From Vitellaria paradoxa (taxonomy: Eukaryota > Streptophyta > Magnoliopsida > Ericales > Sapotaceae), in NCBI GenBank assembly GCA_019916065.1, contig CM034237.1:21783752-21847751 (forward strand): a stretch of DNA of 64,000 bases, written 5' to 3'. The notes under the pieces are model-generated. The model was not told the origin of the DNA. It searched no databases and worked only from the letters and a program-made list of their open reading frames with translations. Below are positions 1 to 11,654 of the stretch, in pieces (position 1 is the stretch's first letter; the number at the start of each line of letters is the position of its first letter). Both the position numbers and the translations under genes were made by a program.

Positions 1-539
1 ATAAATTTAAAAACTTTCGTGTATTTTGATTTATATTAGTATCTCTTACAATTAATTAAATTTCATGTAAATTTTATTAATTTAAAAGATACATAAATTA
101 AGTAATACAATAAAAAGAAAAAAAGAAAAATGAGTATTGTACATAAATGAGGTGAACATATTTAAAACATAACATTGGATTGCGTGAGATATTTCAAGAT
201 TCAAATCTTTTTTTTAAAAGATGAGATCAAATTCAGGGATCTAAATTTCAAAAGTAATTTTAGGACCCTTTTACTTTACAAAAAGAGAAGGTTTCAAGGG
301 TTACAGTGAAAAAATGTACTGCCGAGGTTACAGTAGAAAAATAAGTAGTTGAAATTTCTTTACACTTTAATGACATGTAATCATTAATATTCTGCATTAA
401 TTGTACTCTAATCAGATTTTTTAAACTTTTATTTTTATTTTAAAAATAAATTTAATTAAAATAAATTAGAAACATTGGATTAAGTGCAAAAAATATCAAC
501 CCTTTATTTTTCACTACAGTCCCATGCAGTAGATTTTTT
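1..539. other. AT-rich non-coding stretch
   Basis: No open reading frame, RNA gene or element ends could be recognised. The sequence is AT-rich with homopolymer runs. It lies just outside the block at 540-1580 that is repeated further along the window. Confidence 0.5.
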
Positions 540-1580
540 TACTGCAGTCCTGAAAAAAAGAGAGGCTGACATTAATTTTAATATTAGTTCGGTGACATTG
601 AGGTCATGGGCCGTTGGATTTTAATCCAACGGTTCAGATGTATTTAAACTTTGTTAATCCTAAAAGGATGTGAATGCATTTAAAATATTGAATTTTAATC
701 CAACAATCCCTAGCTTGAATTGATATTAAAAAATAATGTCAACCCCTCAAATCCTAATTTATGGTTGTTAAGCACGTAAATTTTTCATAACTTTATATTA
801 ATTTTTGTCAAAATATTGGTACCGTATTTCATAAAAATTTGTAAAAGTCCGTGAAACTTAGAAAAAAAAGGTAAAAACTAGAAATAAAATAAAATAAAAT
901 AAACGTTGGTTGTTTTGTGTGTTGAAAATAAAAAAGTTATGAGGCTGTTTGATTAATAACAAGGATTAATTTTTATCAACTTTCTTCATGAAACACCTTA
1001 CTAACATTTTCTAATTTTTATTAATTATTTTTAATTTATTTCAACTTTTATCAACTTTTTCTAATTTTCTATAATTTTATAATTTTTTTATCAAACATCC
1101 AACAAATTACTACATTGATGCGTGCTAAAAACTGGTGCAAAATTAATTTTTTTCTTATATTGCCAAACAGCCCCAATGTGTTTTTATAAATTTCGATAGC
1201 AAAAATTGGGAAAAACAAAAAAAGTTGGAAGTTTAAATTTTTTTGGTGATTTATCAAATGCAATCTTAGGTTTTGTTTGGGAATTCTAAAAAAAAATTAG
1301 AGTTTGGTAGTTTTATTTTTTTATTTTTTTTTTGAAATGATCAAAATTATTTTTTTTATTATTTTTAAGTTGAACAAAATTATAAAAGATAAATAAGTCA
1401 AATTAATAAAAAAAATTATCTTTCTCAAATACAATAAAAAGTTAATTTTTTAGTAATTAATTAAAAATTAACTTTCTATTCGCAAACTAACCCTTAAAAT
1501 TGATTATGTTTTAAGTTTATTTTTTTAATAATCATTCATCTGTGTCTTTTTTTAAATTATTATAAATTTATTTAATTATT
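540..1580 (+). repeat. Paralogous copy of the CRK upstream block
   Basis: This kilobase matches 28505-29522 along its length and 30305-30755 in part. Shared landmarks in the same order are a gtcagttcagtgacattgag-like segment, the stretch reading ggtaccgtatttcataaaaa, the segment ttgtaaaa, and a final aataatcattcatctg. In the other two places the block lies upstream of a minus-strand CRK start, so this copy is probably left from another round of tandem duplication. No CRK coding sequence remains beside it. Confidence 0.7.
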
Positions 1581-1761
1581 TATTTAAGGTGAAAAGAAAT
1601 CCAATTGATTCGTAACTGTGTTATTACACAACCCAAAACCAAAAAAAAAAAAAAAATAAAAATAAAAAAACAAAAAAAAAGGAAAGAAAGAAAAGAAAAA
1701 AAAGATGTATCCTCGCCTTTTACCTCTTACTTTATAGTAATATGTTTTTTAATAAAACACC

Positions 1762-1991
1762 TAAAACTTTTGGTGTTTTAAATATTTGGTAAAACATTAA
1801 AAGTTATCAATAATTTTATGTAACAAATTGCCAACCTATTAATGTTTTGATAACTTTTGAATTAAGTTGAAATGAAATAATAATCATACTCTTCACCAAC
1901 TTAGTAAAAATTTATTATGTTGGCAACATGTTACTTAAGATTATCGACAACTTTTGGTATTTTATCAAACATTTAAAATACCAAAAGTTTA
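1762..1991. mobile_element. Foldback MITE with long imperfect inverted arms
   Basis: The left arm (about 1762-1843) and the reverse complement of the right arm (about 1912-1991) share blocks such as cttttggt, ttttaaat and gccaac in the same order, with rough identity near three quarters over 80 bases. The spacer is short and there is no reading frame. A tail reading ctccaaacggagcctaag follows the right arm and resembles a MITE terminus, so the full element may extend slightly further. Superfamily not determined. Confidence 0.6.
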
Positions 1992-2530
1992 TATTTTTTA
2001 ATTTTTTATTCTCCAAACGGAGCCTAAGTGAAACTATAAATTCATGTTTATGTTCTCATATATAATTTGAATAAACAGAATTATCCTTTATGAATAAACT
2101 TTACAAATTTTGATAAAAATACCTATTTTTTTTTTGGTACACGAGAATATGTTTAAAAATTAAAATAAAATTTATTTATATTTATATTTTTAATAAGCAT
2201 ATAAAAATTAGTTATTTATAAAAATTAATTATTTTTATTTTTATTTATCTTACTACACACTTAAAAGTTATCAAAAATTATTTAATCCGATTGAAAGTAT
2301 TATTATTTTGTTTTATCTTTTAACTTAATCAAATAACAAATTAATTATTTTTATTTATGAACTTTTTTTTTTCACCCTAACACAAAACGCAGGCAGGCAG
2401 GCAAAGCCATTAGTTGGCTAACTACCAAAAAAAAAAAAGGCCATTAGTTGGCTACCTCAATCAATCAATCGAAAAAAAAAAAAAAAAAAAAAAAAAGAAG
2501 AAGCCATCTGACGATGGCATTTAACCGTAA
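1992..2530. other. AT-rich non-coding stretch with poly-A runs
   Basis: Nothing coding is visible. It has an aggcaggcaggcaaagcc microsatellite-like patch near 2390, a short repeated phrase gccattagttggcta (2406 and 2441) and a long A run near 2470-2496. Confidence 0.5.
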
Positions 2531-3257
2531 GGCTGTGCTTGGATGCGGGCAAAGTTCCAGGCCAAATTTAATACCCAATCATCATTAGTAGGTCTCACCT
2601 TTGTCAATGTTTAGCAACCGCACTCCCCTCCCTCCCAGGTCTACGCTTTAACTTTCGTGCGGGCTTCTCCCGGATAATTTTTGGGCGGGCTCGACCCTGG
2701 CTGAAAGTTATCCAGGGAGAATAGGTATTGTTTTGACATTTTTAGCCATCATTAATTTGATCAAAATAAATATAATATTAGTAAAAAAATAATAGATAGG
2801 CCAATAAATCAAAATAAACATAATTAAAAATAAAATTAGACAACAACCAATCATTCAAAAGTACATATTTAAAAAAAAATTGTCTAAATAAATTTATAAA
2901 AAATTAAATTTTCAATGAAATAAATAATATAACTTCAAATTGTCTAAAAATAATTAAATGGAGTGGATTTTACAATTTAATATTTAATTTAATGGGTAAT
3001 CAAGCTTGGGACACCACAAGGACAAAAGAGTCATTTGACTGTTTTTTTATTATTCACCCCCTCTTATTTATAAAACATCCAAACCAAGTCAAAAGTTATT
3101 CCCTTCTATAAATATCACATCTATGTGGGCCAAAAGTTATTTCCTTCCATAAATATCACATCTATGTGGGCCAACCCTCTAAAAATAATACCTCCTTTTA
3201 TCTTATACCCCCTCTAAAACTTATCTCCTAAAATTTTAGCATCATTCAATCGGACCC
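2531..3257. mobile_element. Tourist/Harbinger-like MITE, 727 bp
   Basis: The left end ggctgtgcttggatg and the reverse complement of the right end (gggtccgattgaatg) agree at 10 of 15 positions. Both ends are flanked by TAA (2528-2530 and 3258-3260), the 3-bp target typical of PIF/Harbinger elements. The ends are GC-richer than the interior. No transposase is present. It could instead be another TIR class, but the TAA and GG-start fit Tourist-like elements best. Confidence 0.55.
3090..3171 (+). repeat. Two tandem copies of a 41-bp unit
   Basis: The phrase caaaagttat...ctatgtgggc occurs twice head to tail (3090-3130 and 3131-3171) with two or three mismatches. It lies inside the MITE at 2531-3257. 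Confidence 0.85.
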
Positions 3258-3396
3258 TAAAGCGACCACGTTTCGCCCGACTACTATGGTTGAAGTCGAT
3301 TCCCCGGGATAATAAAATGCCTGTGGTATTTAACGTTGAATGTTCTCAAAAAGGAAATTAAAAAATATCTGTTGTATAAACACTCTCGAAAGTTTA

Positions 3397-4435
3397 GGGC
3401 TCATTTGACAACGCTATTATTTTTTATTATTATTTTTTTTGTCATTTTCTGTTTTTTGTTTTCTGCTGTTATTTATTTTTTCTGAAATAAAAATTCAAAT
3501 TGCGTTTGGAAATGTAAATTTATTTATAATTATTAATTTTTTATTTTAGAAAATATTTGATTTTATTAGTTTTAAAAAATTAATAGAACTTAATAAAATA
3601 TAGTCTATATTAATTTAATTTAATTAATGTAATTAATTAAATTAATACAGTAAATTATTTATTAAAATCATTTAATTCAATAAATATAAAATATATTAAA
3701 TTATATTATTTATTTAGAATAATTTAATAATAAATATTAAATTAAATTAAAATTTTATGTAATTTAATTATTTATTATTAATTATTTTATATAAATTAAT
3801 TTAATTATTAAATTAAATAAATTAATTATGATATTTATTTTAGATAATTTAGCAATAATTAATTATTAAATTAAATTAAATTAATTAATTTAGCTTTATT
3901 ATTTATTAAAAATAATTTATATTAATTTATATAATTAATTTAATTTATTGAATTTAATTATATTATTTATTAAAATAACTTATTTTAATAAAATATTTGA
4001 ATAAAATAATTTATTTTTATGTAATGTAACAAAAATAAACAATTTTAAAATTGACAAAATATTAATAACAGAAAAGAAAATTAGAGTGAAAACACATTTT
4101 TTTTCTGTTTACGTTTTTCTGTTTGTGTTTTTATTTTTTTTGGAAATAAAAAACGTAAACAAGTTTATCAAACGTGTTTCTGTTACGAGTTTATAATTTA
4201 TTTTTATGTAATGTAATAAAAAAATAATTTTAAAATTGACAAAATATTGACAATAGAAAAGAAAATCATAGTGAAAACACATTTTTTTCTGTTTACGTTT
4301 TTCTGTTTGTGTTTTTATTTTTTTTGGAAATAAAAAACGTAAACAGGTTTATCAAACGTGTTTCTGTTACGAGTTTACAAAATTTTAAAAATATAAACAG
4401 AAAAATAGAAAACCAAAACGTTACCAAACAGGACC
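3397..4435. mobile_element. Harbinger-like non-autonomous element, family X copy 1
   Basis: The left terminus gggctcatttgacaacg and the reverse complement of the right terminus (ggtcctgtttggtaacg) are imperfect inverted repeats. TTA flanks both ends (3394-3396 and 4436-4438). The 1,039-bp interior is almost pure A/T with no coding capacity. Related copies in this window are at 8358-8823, 50190-51137 and 56703-57310. Confidence 0.7.
4008..4381 (+). repeat. Internal tandem duplication of a 187-bp unit
   Basis: Two adjacent copies start near 4008 and 4195; the landmark gtaatgtaa is at 4021 and 4208. Both contain ctgtttacgtttttctgttt and end with cgagttta. This duplicates the 3' subterminal part of the surrounding element and is absent from the copy at 8358-8823. 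Confidence 0.85.
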
Positions 4436-5372
4436 TTACTAATCCATGTCTCCAGAGGATATTTATGCTATATTTGGAATAAAAATTTGCTAAAAGGGAA
4501 GAAAGAAAGTAAAGAAAGATAACAAGAACGCAAAATAATGTAAAAAAAAATTAAATTTATATTTTTTTATCGAGTTAGAAAAATAAGATAAAATGAATAG
4601 ATATTTATCAACAAAGTTTAATATTTAATTATTTAAATATACAAAAATCATACAAATTAAAAATTTTATTTTCCTTTTATTTTTTCTTTTCTTGCATAGA
4701 TTCATGTTCCAAACATAACATTAAGAAATTTCTTATTTTATGGAGGTTAAAATAAGGAGAGTAGGGATTATCTACATTAATGTAGAAGCTATGTATCTCT
4801 TTCTTATATCAAAAACAATTTTTCCTACTTTTTGAAGAAAATAAATAATAAAGAAAAATAAGAAAATAAATATTTTAATGTGTAAAAGTAAAATAAAATA
4901 AATTGTAAAATTAGAAAATAATATATTTTAAAATATTTTAAAAATTCGTTTAAAAAATCCGCTACAAAGCCTTCAACCGATCTATTTCCATTTTTTTTAA
5001 TAAAAATTAACATGAAGAGTTACACATGCAATAATATTTGTCAATTGTTGTTCTTATTTATTTACTTTTTCGGATGAGCAAAAATTGTTTCGAGCCTCTA
5101 TTTGCTAATATGATGATGAGATAGAGATGCAGAGTGCTGAGAGGACAACGTATAATTGTGGTTGGCTTGGAAAATAAAAGGCTACCATTTTCTTAAAACA
5201 GGACAAGAAAACTAGTTTTTTTTTTTTTTAACAAGGTTGATAATTTTATTATGCTTTATTTTGTAATTACTTGTTTACATAATGAATTATAATATTATTA
5301 AATTAATTATTAACACTGTAAAATTTTACAATAATAAATTCATACAAAATCTTGAATTGAATATTAAAGGAT
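4436..5372. other. AT-rich non-coding stretch
   Basis: No gene, RNA or complete element recognised. Short open frames here are biased-composition noise. It ends where the LTR at 5373 begins. Confidence 0.5.
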
Positions 5373-6133
5373 TGTAAGTTTCCAAATTTGAAGAGGAAAA
5401 TAATTCAAAATATCTGTAAGTTGTCAAACGGAGATAAAATTGTAATCCAAGTTCAAGTAAGAGTAAAGAAGAAGTTTGCACACACCAAGATACCTGCGCA
5501 TAATTCTAATATGCATCACAGCATATATGCAGAGAGTGCGCGGTTGCGCCCCAAGGGCGTTGGGAGCTTGCAGGATGTGCGATTGATCGACCGTATTGAC
5601 AATTGGCCTAGAATTGATTCCAACATGCCTTACAGCTTATCTTCTTGATGCATGAGGGTTCGAGCAAGGCGCACTAGCACGGTACTTAGAGCGCGATGGT
5701 TTGGGCTAATTATATGTTGGATGATTCTACTTTCTATTCAGTTTATTTAGGGTTACGTCCTTGTATCTCTATATATATGGAACCGGTTTTAATGAACATA
5801 TAAATAACGGGAACATATTATAGAGTCTTAGAGAAAAAGATTTTTACTTTGAGAGTTTAACAATCTTTTTCTTATTTTCTTTTACTCTTTGTTGAGTCTA
5901 TTTACTTTTTGAGTGATTTAAAAAGTTCACTTGGCCTAAGTTCATCGTGTAATCGAGTAAGAGTGACGAAAAGATTCGTGTAAGTAATTTGTAGTGAATT
6001 CGAGTAGAGTTTTGTAACCTGGTTATATAACAGAATTATTTTTTGAGGTTTTTCCCTGGGAAAAGGGTTTTTTTCATTAATTCTTTAGCGTTACTATCTC
6101 TACTATGTGTGATTGCTTGATTGGTTTGATTCA
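5373..6133 (+). mobile_element. 5' LTR of a SIRE/Maximus-type copia (element G)
   Basis: The stretch starts tgtaagtttccaaatttg, close to the start of the LTR at 55888-56702 read on its own strand (tgtaaattggcaaat), and ends ttgattca, giving the usual TG...CA. A TATA-like tatatatatgg lies near 5770 and a ccctgggaaaagggttttt block near 6054, as in this clade's LTRs. A primer-binding site follows. The 86-codon open frame inside it (5388-5648) is not a gene. The 3' LTR partner is missing. Confidence 0.65.
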
Positions 6134-6145
6134 AAAAATTTTAAT

Positions 6146-6157
6146 TGGTATAAGAGT
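6146..6157 (+). other. tRNA-Met primer-binding site of element G
   Basis: The bases tggtataagagt, 12 bases after the LTR end, differ by one base from the usual plant copia PBS tggtatcagag. This fixes the element's plus orientation. Confidence 0.75.
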
Positions 6158-6198
6158 TGGTCATTCTATATTCTTGAGTAAGATCTTAGTCTGGATCG

Positions 6199-6557
6199 AT
6201 AGATCCACCACGTGAAGGAGGTTCTAGTTCCAAACCACCATGGTTCGACAGCACAAACTATTCATAATATAAGGTTCGTATGCAAGCCCATCTTCTAGGG
6301 TAGAATTACAAAGTTTGGACTGCTATGGTCCAAGGATGGGAATAACCAATGCATGAAGTGGAAGGTCACATAGAGCCAAAGCCAATACATTTGAACAAGA
6401 CACTTCAGAATGGAATTTTAAGGCTTAAGCGCCATCTTTGCAACTGTTTGTCCTAATGAGTTCAGCAGAATCTCAAGCTGTGCCAATGCCCAAAAAAAAA
6501 AAAAAACACTTAACCATATTGCAGAATACACATGAAGGGAATCTTTAGGTAAAAACA
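6199..6557 (+). pseudogene. copia gag relic, 5' part (element G)
   Basis: After the PBS, the plus strand encodes a decayed SIRE/Maximus-like gag N-terminus. It runs DPPREGGSSSKPPWFD, then Y-KVRMQAHL, then KVWTAMVQGWE-P, matching the family pattern of a conserved WF-G-NY-W-RM block followed by VW-A---GW. The expected ATG reads ATA at 6199-6201. Frameshifts and stops follow. The CACTA element at 6558 cuts the gag; the rest resumes at 10412. In intact elements gag makes the capsid-like particle. This copy cannot. Confidence 0.7.
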
Positions 6558-6569
6558 CACTACTAGAAA

Positions 6570-7045
6570 AAGACTGATTACCAACTGACAAAATCAGTTG
6601 GTAATAAGCTAAATTCGGTTGGTAAACATGGATTACCAACTGATTTTGGTCGGTGGCAAAAACTCTAGTTGGTAATGTTTATTAACCAAAATTTTTAAGG
6701 TCGGTTGGTAATTACCAACTGAATTTCAGTTAGTAAATTAAATAAATTTGTTGGTAATTTCTTATTGGTATGAAATTAAGTTTCAAAATTTTGGTTGGTA
6801 ATTACCAACCGAGGCTGTTATTGCCAACTGATTCTTTGGTTGGTAATTGCCAACCGATTCGTTAGTTGATATTGTTTAACTTTTGGTTGGTAATTTGTTA
6901 TTGAATATTAAATTAATATTTCATAATATACCAATCGAAGTTTGCTTTGTAACAACCGATATTGTTAGTTGGTATTTTGTCCACCGAAATGTTAGTTGGT
7001 AATATACCAACCGAAATGTACTTGGTAATTACCAACTGCTAAAAA
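6570..7045. repeat. Left subterminal repeat array of the CACTA element
   Basis: Many short motifs of the form ttggtaat, accaactg and accaaccg occur in both orientations at irregular spacing of 10 to 40 bases. In En/Spm, subterminal repeats bind an element-encoded protein; the same role here is inferred. Confidence 0.85.
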
Positions 7046-8357
7046 AATTAAAATTCAAATGTGACGCCACATGGTATCATTTACTGACATGTCATCATGC
7101 CACATGGTAACTTGTGTTATGCCACGTGTTAACCTATGATTTCGCCACGTGTCAGCCTACTATTACACCACATGTTTTTTTTTTTGGTAAGTATTGCACC
7201 GCATGTTGAATCTATATTTTTTAGAATTTTGTTGTTGTTGCTGATATTTGAACTCGTGGCATTTCTTTGAAAGTTCATGTGGTTGGCCACTAAGCCAAAC
7301 TATTATTTGTATATATATTTTACACTTTTTTGTATATATAAACAAACTTTTAACTTTTTTGTAATAATTTTTTAACACTTTTGCTAACCAATTGGTTGCA
7401 AGAAGTGCCCCTTTGTAGACTAATTAGTTAGAAAAAGTGATAAAAAATTATTATTTTTATTTAATTATTTTAACTTTTGTTTCAATAATTTGAAATCGTA
7501 AACAATATATGAAACTATATAGATATTTAGTAAATATTTTATGAATAACTATTATATTTAACTAAAAAAAATTTTAATGTTTTTTTTTCCCTCCAATTCG
7601 TATGTGTAGTACATATTTAATACATATCTTTAATTTAGTTATATCATGGCTCACTATATATTTTTTTTTCTTCATTTTATATTTATATTTTTAAAAATAA
7701 TTTGGTCGCATTTAGTTTTAGTTTTAGAAAATTATTTTTAAAAAGCAAAATTTTTGAAAACTATTTTAAGAATTTTTTTCTAATAAAAAAATATTTTAGG
7801 TGACTATATTTGGAAATAAGTTCTAAAAAGATAAAGAAATGAAATTACTTAAAATTAATAAATAATATTTGTTATTTTTATTTTTAAATTTAAAATAATG
7901 TTACTTTAATATAATTAATATTAAATTACACTAAACAATTATTCTAAATTTTATTAAATTTTTCTAACTTTTATTATATTTTTACACTAATTTTTATTTT
8001 TTTTAAACCAAGCACCACACATTTAGGCGGTGTTTAGTTGGCAAAATCAACTAAAATTTACAAACAAATTTTTTTGACCTTTTTCTTTGGCAAATAATTT
8101 TTTTTTTCTAATTAAGATAATGTTTAGTCAAAAAAACTAGTTACTTACCTTTTTAACTTTTTTTTTAAATTATTAAATTTATTTTTTTTGTTTTAAATTT
8201 TTTTTAAGTTTTAAAAGGGTAAAAATATTAAATTAACAAAAAATTAAAATGTTAACATTTTAGTAACTAGTTAGTATTAATTAAAAAAATAACTTTTTTT
8301 TTTCGTTCTAACTTTTTTTTCCTTCTAATTTTTAAGCTTTACTACCTTAAGCCCTTA

Positions 8358-8823
8358 GGTTCGATTATTTTATATAAATTAATTTAATTATTAAATTAAA
8401 TAAATTAATTATGATATTTTTTCAGATAATTTAGCAAAAATTAATTATTAAATCAAATTAATTAATTTAGTTTTATTATTTATTAAAAATAATATTAATT
8501 AATTTATATAATTAATTTTTTGAATTTAATTATATTATTTATTAGAATAACTTACTTTAATAAAATATTTGAATAAAATAATTTATTTTTATTTAATGTA
8601 ACAAAAATAGACAAAGTTTTAAAATTGACAAAATATTGGCAATAGAAAAGAAAATTAGAGTGAAAACATCTTTTTTCTATTTACGTTTTTCTGTTTATGT
8701 TTTTTTTTTTTTTGTAAACAAAAAACGTAAATAAATTTATCAAACATATTTCTGTTACGAGTTTACAAAATTTTGAAAACATAAACAGAAAAACAGAAAA
8801 CGGAAACGTTACCAAACGGGACC
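8358..8823. mobile_element. Family X Harbinger-like copy 2, internally deleted, nested in CACTA
   Basis: The sequence from ttatataaattaatttaatt to cgttaccaaacgggacc matches about 3785-4435 (one unit of the 187-bp duplication). TTA lies on both sides (8355-8357 and 8824-8826), but the left terminus is only ggttcg, so the left part is deleted or rearranged. Confidence 0.6.
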
Positions 8824-9374
8824 TTACTAACTTAGGCATTTACACACGAATTCTTACAGCCAAAAATATATACAGGGAAAAAGATTAAAAAAAATGAAAG
8901 TAAATTTTAGAATCCATAAACGATTTGATTACCTGAACTTGTTCGATTTTGAAAATCATATACCCCAAATCATACATCCTAAATCCTGTGTCTTAAACAA
9001 TTATAATCCTAACATGCATTTATCACTAATTCATTAATATGAAAATTTAATATTGCCAATATAAATTGTATAAATTCTTTTCCTCCGAGTCAATTAAATT
9101 ATATGCAATATGTATGAACCATACATATAATATATATATATATATAAACACCGAACTCAATATGTATGAACCATACCATGTTATCAAAAAATGCATGAAT
9201 TACTTATCTAAAGGTTGTATCACATGAACCAAATAAATTATGAAACAATTCTATGCCATATATAAATATATATAATTAATTACAAATATTTCTTAATATA
9301 AAATTAATTATAAAATATTGAAATTAGAAATTTCTTTTTTTTTTTTAATGTTCAATGCAAATTGCAAAATATTT

Positions 9375-10400
9375 TGGTTGGTAATAGTTGGTAATTCGGT
9401 TGTAAAAATATTTCTCACCCTATTACCAACCAAATATCAATCGATGACATATCAACCAAACCATTCCGTCGGTAAGTACGTTAGTAAAATATTTTTCATT
9501 GGATTACCAACCTAATATATTACTAGCCGATAAGTTCAGTCATTAATTTGGTTGGTAAATATATTCTCGCTGGATTACTAACCAATTATCAACTGATTAC
9601 CAACGGAATACATTATTCTGTTGGTATATATATTCCTAATAGATTACCAATAGATTCCCAACCGAAAAATCCAGTTGGTATTTTGGTTAGTACACTTTTT
9701 TCGCTTGATTACCAACAGATTACCACAGATTACCAATCGACCACGTTACCAACTGCTAAAGGCCGTGGTTAATGCAACTGGTAAATATGTTCACACTACA
9801 TTACCAACGGAGTACTAACCGATAACCAACCAAATAAATTAACAACTGATACCGTCGGTTGGTAATTGGGTTGCTAAACATATTCTCGATGCATTACTAT
9901 CCAATTACTAACGGAATACCAACTAAATACTAACTAAATAAATTACCAACTAACCTACAAGTTGGCAATGTGGTTGGTATTAATTTACCCATCAGGTGAT
10001 TACATGACCAGCCGAAACATTACGGTTGGTAATAATTTAACCATCAAACTACCAACCGAAGGACCAACCGAAACATCTAACAACCACACTATTCAGTGGG
10101 TAATCCGTTGGTAATTTGGTGGGAAAAATCTTCCCGCCAGATTACCAACTGAAACATGTACCAACTAGTTGTAAGCAGTTGGTAATCGGTTAGTAAAAAT
10201 TTCCCGCCAAAATACCAACCAATTATCAACGGATTACCAACTGAAAATTTAGCAACCGAATTGGATCAACCGGTAAGGAGTTGATAATTATCTAAATTTT
10301 AACAATTTTTATATCGATTGGTAATGTATTGGTAATCGATTGATATTTACCAACCGATTATATTCAGTTGATAATGGTCAGTTGGTAATCAGCTTTTTTC
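9375..10400. repeat. Right subterminal repeat array of the CACTA element
   Basis: About a kilobase dense in attaccaac, ttggtaat, accgaa and variants on both strands, roughly twice as long as the left array. The small open frames at 9318-9515 and 9548-9772 are by-products of the repeat and not genes. Confidence 0.85.
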
Positions 10401-10411
10401 TAGTAGTGACA

Positions 10412-11525
10412 TCCAAACTTCAAAAACTTACTTTGAATTTAAAGGTTTGAAGATGATTGATGATGAGAAGTTTGATGAGTTCTATGTTCGCTTGAGCCAT
10501 GTTGTGAATTCATGCCACAATTTTGGAGAGCTTATTCCTAAATCCAAAGTGATACGTAAATCTTGCACTCTCTTCCTCTTACTTTTGATACTAAAGTTGC
10601 TACCACTGAATAAGACAGGGAAGTAGATTCAATAAAGATTGATGATCTGGTGGGATCTTTGCAAACCTTCGAGGCTAATATGCTTAAACCATGGAAGGCC
10701 TCGAAAGGAATTTCTCTCAAGACCATGAAAGAAAGAAAGAAGATGAATTAGACTCAGTGGAGGAAAGTCTTGAAGAGATGGGCTCTGATGGCAAAGAAAT
10801 TTAGAAGATACTATAGTAAGGTCAAGAAGTCAAGATTCAATAAAGCCAACAAGTCAGAATCTAAACCCTAAGAAAAAGTAAAAATTTAAGAAGGCTAAAA
10901 AGGGTAATGAAAAGAAAAATTCAAAGTAGATCTAGTGCTTTGAATGCCAAGGAAATGGCCATTTTGAATAAGAATTTGTAAACAAAAAAGAATTAAGTCA
11001 AGGTAATGAATGTTACTCTAGATGACGACTCTAACTCAAACGAGTCCACTGCTTGAGCCTCTTTAGAAAACGAAGGTAATGTTAATGCTTTTTAGCCTCT
11101 TACACTTATTATACAGAAACACAATATGGATCTCTAAGTGATCTAACCTGTTAAACCATGAGAATGACCATTTTGAAATGAAATTGACGGTGACAAAGAA
11201 GCCTACAATCAACTTTATAAAGAATGCTGTGGACTAATGAAACATAGAGAAGTGTTGAATTAAAAGAACAATATGCTAAAGAAGGGCAGAGATGCTTTGA
11301 AGATTGAGAATGAAAAACTCTTAAGTAAGTTTCTTCTTTAGAATCTGATAAATATTTTCATTTTAAAAATGTAGAAGGATGAAAGAAAAGATTGACAAGA
11401 AGAGTAAAAAGGTAGAAGAGAATGACAAAAGGTTTGAAAAAAATGAGAAAATTATTGGAAAACTTCAAGTAGAGATTAAAGAGTAGGAAGTGAAAATAAA
11501 GCATAATGACAAGAAAACAGAAATT
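10412..11525 (+). pseudogene. copia gag relic, 3' part (element G)
   Basis: This resumes the gag cut by the CACTA element. Early on it reads DDEKFDEFYVRLSHVVNS, then GELIPKSKVIRK, the SIRE/Maximus pattern of DE-FDEFY-KL--IVN followed by G--IP---IV-K. A basic coiled-coil region and a zinc-knuckle remnant (CFECQGNGHFE near 10940, final cysteine lost) follow. There are many stops. The relic ends near 11525, where DNA matching the CRK 3' flank begins; no protease, integrase, reverse transcriptase or 3' LTR remains. Confidence 0.7.
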
Positions 11526-11529
11526 CTGA

Positions 11530-11618
11530 TTTCATCCCGATTCTTACGTGTTTGAGCTTTTAAGTAAAATATATATATTAAACAAAGATCAAAGAGCTGG
11601 AACCAAAGATAAAGTGAA

Positions 11619-11654
<36 letters not shown>

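Larger units (their letters stand above)
6558..10408. mobile_element. Non-autonomous CACTA (En/Spm) element, 3,851 bp
   Basis: The element starts cactactagaaaaagactg and its other end, reverse-complemented, is cactactagaaaaaagctg, followed on both by gattacc. A 3-bp TSD, aca, flanks it (6555-6557 and 10409-10411). CACTA termini and 3-bp TSDs define the superfamily. There are dense subterminal arrays of TTGGTAAT/ATTACCAA at both ends and an AT-rich middle. No transposase-like frame is visible, so mobility would need an enzyme from elsewhere. It inserted into a copia gag and carries a nested family X copy at 8358-8823. Confidence 0.92.

Noticed and set aside
5388..5648. 86-codon plus-strand ORF
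   Set aside because: It lies inside an LTR, has no family motif, and the region is explained as a copia LTR ahead of a PBS and gag.
6570..10400. CRISPR-like or satellite-like array of short repeats
   Set aside because: Spacing and orientation are irregular, there are no uniform spacers, and the repeats fit subterminal motifs of a CACTA element with exact termini and TSD.
11623..11651. AT dinucleotide runs (also 15221, 18718, 34797, 37141, 44624) as origins or regulatory sites
   Set aside because: They are ordinary microsatellites in an AT-rich plant genome with nothing to support a function.
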